Source of the DNA: an uncultured Bacteroidales bacterium
Lineage (GTDB): Bacteria; Bacteroidota; Bacteroidia; Bacteroidales; Porphyromonadaceae
Assembly: GCA_902489445.1 (NCBI GenBank)
Contig: CABTZX010000011.1
Span: 1-46,213 of the forward strand
DNA length: 46,213 nucleotides
Reading direction: 5' to 3'
Position numbers and translations under genes: made by a program. Below, in pieces: positions 16,431-23,300 of the stretch. The first letter of the stretch is position 1. The number at the start of each line of letters is the position of its first letter. Below the pieces are notes generated by a model that worked only from the letters and a program-made list of their open reading frames with translations, was not told the origin of the DNA and searched no databases.

Positions 16431-17267
16431 ATGAGAAAAACAATCATTTTACTCTTTGCCGCGTTGGGGCTACTGCTCACCGGCTGTGTATCAAGCGGAC
16501 AAAACAGTAGAAATCGTGTCTACAAGGAGTTTCCCATTCGTGGCGTGCGCAACTTGGAAGTAAGCAACGGAATTATCATTGATCTGGTGCAAGGTAGCGA
16601 TGAGGGGGTAGTAGTACGCACTATTGATTCGGAATTGCCCCGTGTAACCGTGCGTCAAAACGGAACCACCCTCTACATTGGAAGGGGAAACCGCAAAAAG
16701 TGGGCTTCGTTTAAAAAGCAGAAGCCGGTTGTGGTTACCGTAACCGTACCTACTATTGAGCAGATTAAGTTGAGCGGAGCGAGTGAACTGCGAAGCGTGG
16801 GGCGCTTTCAACCCGATCAGCTTACGATCCAACTCTCCGGAGCGAGCGAAATTAAGTCACTTAATGCCGTAACGCGCTCTTGTATAGCGGTGCTCAGTGG
16901 CGCATCTGAGATGGAAGCAATGCTTTCGGGAGATCTCAGCCTGGTAGCCTCCGGAGCCAGCGAAGCCGATTTGAACATCGGCACCGCTTCCGTTGCTGTG
17001 GTAAAGGCTTCCGGAGCGAGCGAACTTGAGTTTAAAGGTGCGGTACAAAAACTGAAGGCAACTATTGTGGGAGCAAGCGATTTGGATGCCAAGCATCTTC
17101 GTTCCGCTTCGGTGGAAGTGAACCTCGCCGGTGCGAGCGAAGCATCAGTATTTGCTACCGACAACATAGCCTACTCAATCAGTGGTGCAAGCGAATTGGA
17201 TATTTACGGTAATCCGCGAATCCTCGCAGCCGAGGTTACCGGAGCTTCGGAGGTGCGTAACCGCTAA
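16431..17267 (+). CDS. GIN-domain (DUF2807) beta-helix lipoprotein
   Basis: Residues 1-18 form a lipoprotein signal (LLLTGC, Cys19). The rest is a head GIN domain of the DUF2807 class, putative adhesin-like beta-helices widespread in Bacteroidota. Nine near-repeats of about 20 residues each carry a turn GASE or GASD (SGASELRS, SGASEIKS, SGASEMEA, SGASEADL, SGASELEF, VGASDLDA, AGASEASV, SGASELDI, TGASEVRN), which would stack as one ladder of a right-handed helix. Function is unknown. It follows pruA by 15 bp and may be co-transcribed with the amino-acid genes, though GIN proteins more often associate with stress regulators. Confidence 0.85.
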   Translation: MRKTIILLFAALGLLLTGCVSSGQNSRNRVYKEFPIRGVRNLEVSNGIIIDLVQGSDEGVVVRTIDSELPRVTVRQNGTTLYIGRGNRKKWASFKKQKPVVVTVTVPTIEQIKLSGASELRSVGRFQPDQLTIQLSGASEIKSLNAVTRSCIAVLSGASEMEAMLSGDLSLVASGASEADLNIGTASVAVVKASGASELEFKGAVQKLKATIVGASDLDAKHLRSASVEVNLAGASEASVFATDNIAYSISGASELDIYGNPRILAAEVTGASEVRNR

Positions 17268-17288
17268 CCCTTTTTGTGAAAAAATGGC

Positions 17289-17296
17289 TATATTTG
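17289..17296 (+). promoter_or_regulatory. -7 box upstream of the GlsB-like gene
   Basis: TATATTTG followed by CA, about 90 bp before the ATG at 17385. Confidence 0.55.
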
Positions 17297-17384
17297 CACC
17301 GGAGGGCGCGCTCTGGTGCATCAAAAGGTGCTACGTTGCATAGCCCAAAGAGAAAAGTAACCCTATAGAAAAGGAGAGAAGAAA

Positions 17385-17651
17385 ATGGGATTTTGGGAAA
17401 TTATTTCGTGGATTGTATTGGGTCTGGTGGCTGGTGCCATCGCCAAGTGGATTCGTCCGGGCAAGCAGGGTGGAGGTTGGCTTACTACGATGCTGTTAGG
17501 TATTATCGGTGCCGTAGTGGGCGGTTGGATTTCCGGCTTGTTTGGATGGAGTAAGGCTTCCGGCTTTAACTTTTGGAGCTTAATCGTTGCCGTAGTAGGC
17601 GCGCTGGTAGTTCTTTGGGTTTGGGCTTTGTTGACCAAGAAAAAATCCTGA
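17385..17651 (+). CDS. GlsB/YeaQ/YmgE-family membrane protein
   Basis: An 88-residue protein with three hydrophobic segments (about residues 5-20, 31-52 and 59-83) rich in glycine and alanine. The family's PGKQGGGW loop and GIIGAVVGGW second helix are present. It is a transglycosylase-associated (PF04226) stress protein of the inner membrane; the molecular role is not known. It has its own promoter and a strong terminator, so it is a single-gene unit. Confidence 0.92.
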   Translation: MGFWEIISWIVLGLVAGAIAKWIRPGKQGGGWLTTMLLGIIGAVVGGWISGLFGWSKASGFNFWSLIVAVVGALVVLWVWALLTKKKS

Positions 17652-17680
17652 TGCGTTCGAGCTTTCGGGCGTAAGAAAGA

Positions 17681-17712
17681 GGGGAGGGTAGTGTGATGCC
17701 CTCCCCTTTTTT
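17681..17712 (+). terminator. Rho-independent terminator of the GlsB-like gene
   Basis: GGGGAGGG (17681-17688) pairs with CCCTCCCC (17699-17706), followed by six T. Confidence 0.93.
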
Positions 17713-17732
17713 CGTGATGGGACGCTTTGTCG

Positions 17733-18788
17733 TTACTTTATTTCGCGAACAAGATAGACGTAAACGGGGAAGTGGTCCGAAAATCCTCCCTGATACTGTC
17801 CTGCAACAATACTGCGCAACGGATAGCCTTTGTAACGGCCACTCTGCTGGAGCATAAAGTTCTTTTTGTAGATATACGCCAAATTACCCGTTGCCGGGTC
17901 TTTCAGTAGCTTAAATGTGGATAGATCGTCACCGAGCAGTGCACCGTTCACAATCATAATATCGAACAAATTCCACACATCCCGATAGGCAAGCGTGCCC
18001 TGACCTTGGTTATAGAGGCGCAACATAGGCGTATAGTACTCCATATAGCCCACGCCTTCGGGGTAATCTTTTACGCCAATTCCTTTGCGTAACGAGGGCG
18101 AAACGGGGTCGTCGTTCAGGTCGCCCATCATAATCACCTTGCTATTTGGATAGGCTTGCAAAAGCGAGTCGGCAACACTTTTCATTACGGATGCCGCCTG
18201 CATACGTTTGGGCATAGAGACTGTTTCGCCACCTAAGCGCGAAGGCCAGTGCCCCACAATAAAGTGAAACGTTTCGCCGCTGATAGTACCGGTCACAAAA
18301 GTAATGTCTCGCGTACGGAAATCGGGGTCGTCCGGCATTGTAACCGGCTTTACACCACTCGCTGAAGGGGTAAATACCTTCGGATTGTACAGAATAGCGC
18401 AATCAATTCCGCGGTAGTCGGGTGATTCGTAGTGAATGATGTTCAGATTGAGCGGTTTGAGCTGCTCGTCGGCAACCAGATCCTCCAGTACGCCTCTATT
18501 CTCAACTTCGGCTACGCCAATCACCACCGGTCCTGAGCCGCCAATTCCGGAGATAACGCGCGCCATATTGGTTATTTTGCGTCGATACCGATCGCCCGTC
18601 CAGCTGTTCTTCCCGTTGGGAATGAATTCCGTATCCCGAGGCGAGTTGGGAATGGTATCGAAAAGATTTTCAAGATTATAGAATGCCACCGGCAACTTGA
18701 CGTACCGGGGCTTGTTCGCCTGCCCAAACATAGGGAGAGCAAATAGGGCGATAAGTACCGTTAGTAGAGGGATTGTTGCTTTTCTCAT
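17733..18788 (-). CDS. Secreted endonuclease/exonuclease/phosphatase-family protein
   Basis: Metal-dependent hydrolase of the EEP superfamily, about 351 residues. The start at 18788 gives a signal peptide MRKATIPLLTVLIALFAL ending at FGQ; an in-frame ATG at 18812 would add eight residues. Active-site motifs are visible: FYNLENLFD (Asn, metal site), VVIGVAEVENRG (catalytic Glu), HWPSRLGG, MMGDLNDDP (Asp/Asn pair) and the final SDHFPVYV (Asp-His). Bacteroidota relatives are often annotated as endonuclease or putative phosphatase, and the real substrate is uncertain. It stands alone; array B lies upstream of its promoter. Confidence 0.9.
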   Translation of the reverse strand: MRKATIPLLTVLIALFALPMFGQANKPRYVKLPVAFYNLENLFDTIPNSPRDTEFIPNGKNSWTGDRYRRKITNMARVISGIGGSGPVVIGVAEVENRGVLEDLVADEQLKPLNLNIIHYESPDYRGIDCAILYNPKVFTPSASGVKPVTMPDDPDFRTRDITFVTGTISGETFHFIVGHWPSRLGGETVSMPKRMQAASVMKSVADSLLQAYPNSKVIMMGDLNDDPVSPSLRKGIGVKDYPEGVGYMEYYTPMLRLYNQGQGTLAYRDVWNLFDIMIVNGALLGDDLSTFKLLKDPATGNLAYIYKKNFMLQQSGRYKGYPLRSIVAGQYQGGFSDHFPVYVYLVREIK

Positions 18789-18827
18789 ATCGTTTGCATC
18801 GCTTTTTCTCATTCGTGTTACGTACCG

Positions 18828-18835
18828 CAAATATA
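18828..18835 (-). promoter_or_regulatory. -7 box of the EEP-family gene
   Basis: TATATTTG followed by CG on the minus strand. It would start transcription near 18822, giving a leader of 10-34 nt depending on the ATG used. Confidence 0.6.
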
Positions 18836-18912
18836 CCGTTTTGTAGCTACAAATGCGTTAGCGGAATGTTACTAAGGTATAAAGGTGACGCCCTCCGGCT
18901 GAGCTGCGACCA

Positions 18913-18992
18913 TAGGTATATACGTCTCGCGCCATAGGTATATACCTTTGACTTCATAGGTATATACCTTTCACTTGAAACTTATATAAGTA
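18913..18992. repeat. 22-bp phased palindrome array B
   Basis: Cores start at 18915 (GGTATATACG), 18937 (GGTATATACC), 18959 (GGTATATACC) and 18981 (CTTATATAAG), exactly 22 bp apart. The array sits about 80 bp upstream of the -7 box at 18828-18835 and downstream of the HTH/S24 gene. This is the same four-unit layout as arrays A, C and D. Confidence 0.92.
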
Positions 18993-19053
18993 TGAGAACC
19001 CTTATCCCCAGGGGACTTATTCCAACAGCCTGCTCTGCTGTCAACTTGGTGGA

Positions 19054-19806
19054 CTAACAGAGTGTAAGTGATGCCATTACGAGGTAAAGGCCGCGGATAT
19101 CCTCCTTTTTTATATCAATGCTTGCATAGGTGGGATCGGTATTGATGGCGAGTGCCCGCACACTTTCGGTATCGGCGCCCGGTCCCAATAGGCGGAACAG
19201 TAGTCCGTTGGACGTATCAATCAGATAGCTTCGCCCCCAGGGAAGGAACTTTTGCGGGTCGATCTGTCGTGCGTAAACCACGCAGCCGGCGGGGAAATCC
19301 GGCTCCATACTGCTATCCTTGATGGAAACAGCTACTTCGGCACGCGGAATGGGCGTGATGATGCGTTCGCAACGGCTCCGTTCGGCGGTGGCAATAAAAT
19401 CGCCTAACGGACAATCCGCAGAGGCAATTGACAGCAGCGGAACGGTGGGGGCTCCGGGGAACAACCCGAGAAAGTCGCTCTTCAGCATCTCACCCTCGCC
19501 GGTGAGTAGCCAGCCGATGTTCAGTTCGGGGAATGCATTGCCAATTTTGCGTACCGAAGTCATCGAAAGCGTATGACCGCCTCCGCGCAATACACCGGCG
19601 GAGATCTGCGCTTTGTGGGCAAACTTGCGCTGCGTGAGCTCCCGGAAAGCGATGAATTGACGCAAACGCTCTTTAGGCGTTACGCTCATTACGGATTCAG
19701 ATGTTCCTTTGGTGCTACGCGTATCGGCACTTGCTCCGGAGGGAAAAAGCTTTGAAGTGCTCTCGCGCCCCCGGGTTGATTTGTCTGTTACCTTATCTGC
19801 TTGCAT
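19054..19806 (-). CDS. HTH transcriptional regulator with S24/LexA-like domain
   Basis: Repressor-like protein of about 250 residues. An N-terminal Ser/Thr/Lys-rich stretch (about 1-38) precedes a Cro/XRE-type HTH (KERLRQFIAFRELTQRKFAHKAQ, then MTSVRKIGNAFPELNIGWLLTGEGE). A C-terminal S24 domain starts near residue 110. The nucleophile-type serine is present (Ser166 in KDSSMEPDFP), but where the catalytic lysine is expected the sequence reads GLLFRLLGPG, with no Lys. Self-cleavage is therefore doubtful, and it may act as a ligand- or DNA-dependent regulator. ATG at 19806 fits the promoter at 19831-19838; ATG at 19689 (MSVTPKERL) would remove the low-complexity leader. No phage genes are nearby. 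Confidence 0.85.
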   Translation of the reverse strand: MQADKVTDKSTRGRESTSKLFPSGASADTRSTKGTSESVMSVTPKERLRQFIAFRELTQRKFAHKAQISAGVLRGGGHTLSMTSVRKIGNAFPELNIGWLLTGEGEMLKSDFLGLFPGAPTVPLLSIASADCPLGDFIATAERSRCERIITPIPRAEVAVSIKDSSMEPDFPAGCVVYARQIDPQKFLPWGRSYLIDTSNGLLFRLLGPGADTESVRALAINTDPTYASIDIKKEDIRGLYLVMASLTLC

Positions 19807-19830
19807 TGCATCCTGACTCGTAATCCGATG

Positions 19831-19838
19831 CAAATATA
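19831..19838 (-). promoter_or_regulatory. -7 box of the HTH/S24 gene
   Basis: TATATTTG followed by CA on the minus strand, 25 bp before the ATG at 19806. Confidence 0.6.
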
Positions 19839-19930
19839 CCCATTTGCACGAAAATCCCCTCTTTCGCCCTTACAAATAGCAAAGAGGGCATCGATGCTGC
19901 TACGCATCAATGCCCTCCTTCTTTACTTAG

Positions 19931-20004
19931 AGCCTCTTGTCGGATTCGAACCAACGACCCCGAGATTACAAATCACGTGCTCTGGCCAACTGAGCTAAAG
20001 AGGC
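19931..20004 (-). tRNA. tRNA-Thr (anticodon TGT)
   Basis: On the minus strand the acceptor GCCTCTT pairs perfectly with AAGAGGC. The D arm is AGCTCAGTTGGCCAGAGC and the anticodon loop TTTGTAA gives TGT. The T arm contains GGTTCGAATCC. It has no own promoter box and starts 4 bp after the end of the SRP RNA, so it is probably processed from a shared transcript. Confidence 0.97.
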
Positions 20005-20008
20005 GGGT

Positions 20009-20107
20009 GGGTGAGCGGTCTCGATCGCACTGCTACAACCCACTACCCTTGCTGCGGTCAAGCCCTGGGGGATTCATGGGGAGCTAGTCGTCAAGGACTC
20101 ACCCATA
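20009..20107 (-). ncRNA. ffs: Signal recognition particle RNA (small bacterial type)
   Basis: About 100 nt on the minus strand. The ends GGGTGAG and CTCACCC pair perfectly, closing one long hairpin. The apical part CCCCAGGGCTTGACCGCAGC is laid out like SRP domain IV: CAGG on the 5' side, a four-base loop and AGCA on the 3' side, the Ffh-binding internal loop. The promoter box at 20115-20122 predicts a start within a few bases of the folded 5' end. With Ffh it would direct co-translational membrane targeting. Identification is by structure and motif; no covariance model was run. Confidence 0.85.
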
Positions 20108-20114
20108 GTGACTG

Positions 20115-20122
20115 CAAAGGTA
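20115..20122 (-). promoter_or_regulatory. Promoter of the SRP RNA - tRNA-Thr transcript
   Basis: TACCTTTG followed by CA on the minus strand. The predicted start is near 20108. Confidence 0.75.
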
Positions 20123-20296
20123 ACTATTTTATTCACATATCCGCATTGTGGGGCAATCCAATCGCTAATAATGTGCCAAGAACCTATGTGATTTCCCTCT
20201 CCATAAGCTGATGATGCGGCATTATCCCCGTGCGAGTAGGGGAGTGTATTATGAGGATTAGGCTGTAGCTGAAGTAGCGCGTTGCACATAAAATGT

Positions 20297-20304
20297 TACC
20301 TTTG
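20297..20304 (+). promoter_or_regulatory. -7 box of the PCMD lipoprotein operon
   Basis: TACCTTTG followed by CA, about 50 bp before the ATG at 20356. The 20123-20290 stretch between the divergent promoters shows nothing else recognisable. Confidence 0.65.
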
Positions 20305-20355
20305 CAGAAAAGTGGAATAATAGAAACGAAGTTAGTTTATCAGAACACAACAATC

Positions 20356-21480
20356 ATGAAACGAATCTATTCAATGTGTCTATCGGCTGCAATGGCCGTA
20401 ACTATGGTTGCTTTAGCGGCAACTTCGTGTGTAAAACCGGAAAAAGCAAACACGGAAGCGGATATCCTTAAAGTGGAAGTTACCGGCGTTAAGCTGATTC
20501 GTGAAGCGGTAATCACCAACGATGCCATCACGATGGTAGCCGCTCCCGGTGAAGACATAACCCAAGTGGCACCTACCTTTACCTTGAGCAAGGGAGCCAC
20601 CATAACGCCGGCAAGCGGTATGAAGCAGAACTTCACCAAACCGGTAGTTTATACGGTAACGGCTGAGGATAAAATGACCCAAAAGAAATATACCGTTTCT
20701 ATCACCGTTATGGAGGAAGCCAAAAAGGATAAGCAAGTTACCTATTCCTTTGAGGATGTGCGCATGCAAGGAGATCAGTTTCAGGTATTCCTCATTAAGG
20801 GCGCCAACGGTGCAAAGGATGAAGAGTGGGCGAGTAGCAACCTTGGCTACGCTATGACACAGCAAGCCAAAACGCCGGCCGATTATCCCGCTTGTCAAGA
20901 TCCGAACGGATATAAGGGTAACTGCCTCAAGCTCACCACTAAGGACGTAGGTACGTTTGGTGCTATGTTCAAGGCTTATTTGGCAACCGGCACGCTCTTC
21001 CTCGGAAAGTTAGATACCGATTTGCTTTTGGCAAAACCGCTTGAATCGACCAAGTTCGGTATACCTGTTACCGCTATTCCGACCAAAATGACCGGTTACT
21101 ACAAGTACAAATCCGGTGAAAAGTATCAGGAAGCCGACAAGAAAGTTCCCGGCAAGAAAGATGCCTGCGTAATGTACGCCGTTCTTTACGAAGTAACCCC
21201 TGAAGCTCCTTACCTGAACGGAACCAATTCGCTCACCGGCGAACAGATCGTTCTGATGGCTCGCACTGAAGATCCCGCCGAAACAGACGAATGGACCACC
21301 TTTGAGTTACCATTCAAGGAAGTTAACGGCAAAAAGGTAGATCCCCAAAAGCTTGCGGAAGGCAAATACAACTTCACCATTATACTGAGCTCCAGCAAGG
21401 ATGGCGCAAAGCACTTTGGCGCCGTAGGCAGCACGCTGATGGTGGACGAATTGAGCGTATTCTTCAAAGCCGATAAATAA
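20356..21480 (+). CDS. PCMD-domain lipoprotein (putative carbohydrate metabolism domain)
   Basis: Surface or periplasmic lipoprotein of 374 residues. ATG at 20356 begins the signal MKRIYSMCLSAAMAV with lipobox LAATSC (Cys about 25); the longer open frame upstream overlaps the promoter. Residues about 35-115 form a small Ig/cadherin-like domain of the kind paired with Bacteroidota glycan or adhesion proteins (VYTVTAEDKMTQKKYTVSI). From about 130 to the end it matches the PCMD fold (YSFEDVRM, then GNCLKLTTKDVG, MTGYYKYKSGEKYQ, WTTFELPF and a final STLMVDELSV strand). Sugar binding is suspected for this family but unproven. A barrel gene follows 23 bp downstream, a common pairing. Confidence 0.82.
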   Translation: MKRIYSMCLSAAMAVTMVALAATSCVKPEKANTEADILKVEVTGVKLIREAVITNDAITMVAAPGEDITQVAPTFTLSKGATITPASGMKQNFTKPVVYTVTAEDKMTQKKYTVSITVMEEAKKDKQVTYSFEDVRMQGDQFQVFLIKGANGAKDEEWASSNLGYAMTQQAKTPADYPACQDPNGYKGNCLKLTTKDVGTFGAMFKAYLATGTLFLGKLDTDLLLAKPLESTKFGIPVTAIPTKMTGYYKYKSGEKYQEADKKVPGKKDACVMYAVLYEVTPEAPYLNGTNSLTGEQIVLMARTEDPAETDEWTTFELPFKEVNGKKVDPQKLAEGKYNFTIILSSSKDGAKHFGAVGSTLMVDELSVFFKADK

Positions 21481-21503
21481 ATCTCCCGGAGGAATTTAGA
21501 TCC

Positions 21504-22268
21504 ATGAAAGCGGATATGCGCAATCTGCTCCTCGCACTCCTAATCCTTTGCCTGCCGGGCATCGTTCGGGCAAATCCCATTGAGCGTCTGCATGCCAAAG
21601 GATGGGAGTTCGAAGTGCGGGCAGGCTTCAACTTAGGCGGTGTTTCGCCCATACCGCTACCCGCGGAAATACGCAGTATTGATCGCTTCAACCCTAAGTT
21701 TAACGGACAACTCGAGCTGGTTGCCGTCAATTGGATGCAGGAGCACATCGGCCTATCGATGGGCTTACGCTTCGAGCAGTTGGGCATGAAGAGCGAGGCG
21801 CAAGTGAAGAACTACCAGATGGAGTTAGCAGAGAACGGAATGGTGACTAAGGGAACGTGGACGGGGCACGTGGAGAGCAACTTCTCCGGCTCCTACCTTA
21901 CGTTACCGATCCAAATGCTGTACCGCTTCAACTCGGCAGTTCAGTTTAGCGGAGGCTTTTTCCTCTCCTGTATGTTCGATGGGGATTTTTCCGGATTCGT
22001 TTACGACGGATACTTCCGGCGAGGCTCTTCCACAGGCGAGAAGATCCAATTCGGCAAGGACCCCAAAACGCCCTATTCGTTTAAGGAGCATCTTGCCCCC
22101 TTTGTGGTGGGCATGCAGTTAGGCGGATGCGCACAAGTGTACCGGGGATTCCTGGTGTTTGTGGATTTGAAGTACGGATTTAACAGCATCTTTAAGTCCG
22201 GTTTTTCTGCAATGCCCGGGGCAATGCATACCCTCTATTTGGGTGCCGGCTTCGGCTATCGCTTTTGA
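21504..22268 (+). CDS. Outer-membrane beta-barrel protein (PorT-like)
   Basis: A 254-residue exported barrel. The signal peptide (about 1-23, LLLALLILCLPGIVRAN) is followed by amphipathic strands such as FEVRAGFNLGGVS, ELVAVNWMQEHIGLSMGLRFEQLG and YLTLPIQMLYRF, and the chain ends YLGAGFGYRF with a terminal Phe. A GGAGG ribosome site lies 11 bases before the ATG. It is in one unit with the PCMD lipoprotein, so the two may form a surface complex (inference). The substrate or role is unknown. Confidence 0.83.
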   Translation: MKADMRNLLLALLILCLPGIVRANPIERLHAKGWEFEVRAGFNLGGVSPIPLPAEIRSIDRFNPKFNGQLELVAVNWMQEHIGLSMGLRFEQLGMKSEAQVKNYQMELAENGMVTKGTWTGHVESNFSGSYLTLPIQMLYRFNSAVQFSGGFFLSCMFDGDFSGFVYDGYFRRGSSTGEKIQFGKDPKTPYSFKEHLAPFVVGMQLGGCAQVYRGFLVFVDLKYGFNSIFKSGFSAMPGAMHTLYLGAGFGYRF

Positions 22269-22311
22269 TGCCACCCCTGCCTTAGCGCGCTTTCGCAAAA
22301 ACTCTTTCCTA

Positions 22312-22405
22312 TCGGAGTTTATCGGAACCTATCGGAGCCAATCAGAGGGTATCTGAGAGAATCAGATACCCTCCGATTGGTTCCGATTAATTTTGATAAG
22401 CCCCG
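22312..22405. repeat. Inverted 10-bp-unit array, hairpin-forming, copy 1
   Basis: Units of about 10 bp (TATCGGAGTT, TATCGGAACC, TATCGGAGCC, AATCAGAGGG) run to a centre where GAGGGTATCTGA pairs perfectly with TCAGATACCCTC across a short loop. The right arm continues as CCGATTGGTT, CCGATTAATT, TTGATAAG. The arms pair over about 40 bp with wobbles and mismatches. It lies soon after the barrel gene stop, so it may also act in transcript ending. Confidence 0.8.
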
Positions 22406-22429
22406 ACTCTTCTGAGCGACATACCGCTC

Positions 22430-22885
22430 GCACCTTACCGACTAATCCCCTGGATCCGTGCATCTTTGCCCACTAACTCACACGCGAGTGACCCCATATC
22501 TGTGCATGTTTGCACCAATTCTTTCCTGTCAGAGCTTATCGGAACTTATCAGAGTCAATCAGAGCTTATCTAAGAAAATCAGATACACTCCGATCAGTTC
22601 TGATTAATTCCAATAGATTCAGATATCCTCCTACGAACACACCGTCCGCACCCAACCATCTCCTGCCCCGATCCCAGCGTACGTCCGCACCAACTTCAGT
22701 GCACTTGCCCCCTCACTCCTCCGTAGCAACGCCCCCACCGCAGCGCACCTTCGTGCCATTTTATCAATAGCGGTGCGTACATCCACCCCTGCTTTTCCCT
22801 CATTCCTACTGAGGAGCTACCCAACTCTCGCGCACCCTTACCCACCAACCTAAGCGCGAACAGCCCCACATCAGCGCACGTTTGT
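22430..22885. repeat. GC-rich degenerate array with 22/44-bp rhythm
   Basis: GTGCAT occurs at 22458 and 22502 with ACACGC at 22480 between them. Further on are GCGTAC at 22677, GTGCAC at 22699, CCGTAG at 22721 and GCGCAC at 22743, then GCGCAC at 22830 and 22874. Most steps are 22 or 44 bp. The stretch is C-rich on the plus strand. Open frames here (for example 22510-22770) have repeat-derived composition and no domain. Confidence 0.6.
22527..22622. repeat. Inverted 10-bp-unit array, copy 2
   Basis: A diverged copy of the array at 22312, about 215 bp downstream. Units GTCAGAGCTT, ATCGGAACTT, ATCAGAGTCA and ATCAGAGCTT lead to a centre TATCT / AGATA and an inverted right half (CTCCGATCAG, TTCTGATTAA, TTCCAATAGA). 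The copies are flanked by the shared bases CTTTCCT, so a block of about 215 bp was duplicated and then diverged. Confidence 0.75.
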
Positions 22886-22997
22886 ACCCTTTTTAACTGA
22901 GGAGGCAGAGCGGTTGTACGATGGGAACCGAGCGGTGCTCCCATACGAACAAATCGTTGCTCACATGCTGTCCGAGCGGTTCTACGGAGGTGTCAGG

Positions 22998-23104
22998 GAA
23001 AAGTCTATAGAGTATCCGAGAAAAGTCTATAGAGTTTTCCGAAAAAGTCTATAGAGTATTTTTCGAAAGTCTATAGAGTATTTTCCGAAAGTCTATAGAG
23101 TTTG
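22998..23104. repeat. 22-bp array with CTATAG cores (five units)
   Basis: CTATAG starts at 23005, 23027, 23049, 23071 and 23093, exactly 22 bp apart. Each is set in AAAGTCTATAGAGT, and the remaining bases of the unit vary (ATCCGAG, TTTCCGA, ATTTTTCG, ATTTTCCG). Confidence 0.95.
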
Positions 23105-23300
23105 CTCCGACCGCACCAAACAAACGATTCGTTATCTCCCATCCTCCGCTCCGTTACCTTCGTACAAAAGCTCCGTTACCTTCGTACAAAAGCTCCGTTA
23201 CCATCTATCCTCTGCTCCGACTTCTTCGTACAAATGCACTGATACATCCCATCCTCCGCCACAACATCACCTATCTTCGGCTCCGATTCCTTCGTAAAAA
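23104..23300. repeat. 22-bp array with GCTCCG / TTCGTACAAA units (nine positions)
   Basis: GCTCCG or a close variant starts at 23104, 23126, 23148, 23170, 23192, 23214, 23236, 23258 and 23280, exactly 22 bp apart. Two units (from 23148 and 23170) are identical over 22 bp, and others share only GCTCCG and TTCGTACAAA. It follows the CTATAG array directly. Confidence 0.9.

Noticed and set aside
19054..19806. Prophage repressor
   Set aside because: No integrase, structural or lysis genes and no attachment sites nearby. The gene sits between a hydrolase gene and stable RNA genes.
20009..20107. 6S RNA or tmRNA as identity of the structured RNA
   Set aside because: It is too short for either. The closing helix and the CAGG-loop-AGCA apex fit SRP RNA.
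22510..22944. Small protein genes in the repeat region
   Set aside because: The open frames have repeat-derived, Pro/Thr/His-rich translations and no start signals.
22998..23300. Plasmid iteron origin
   Set aside because: Iterons can be about 22 bp, but there is no rep gene, the arrays occur at many loci with different cores, and the surrounding genes are chromosomal.
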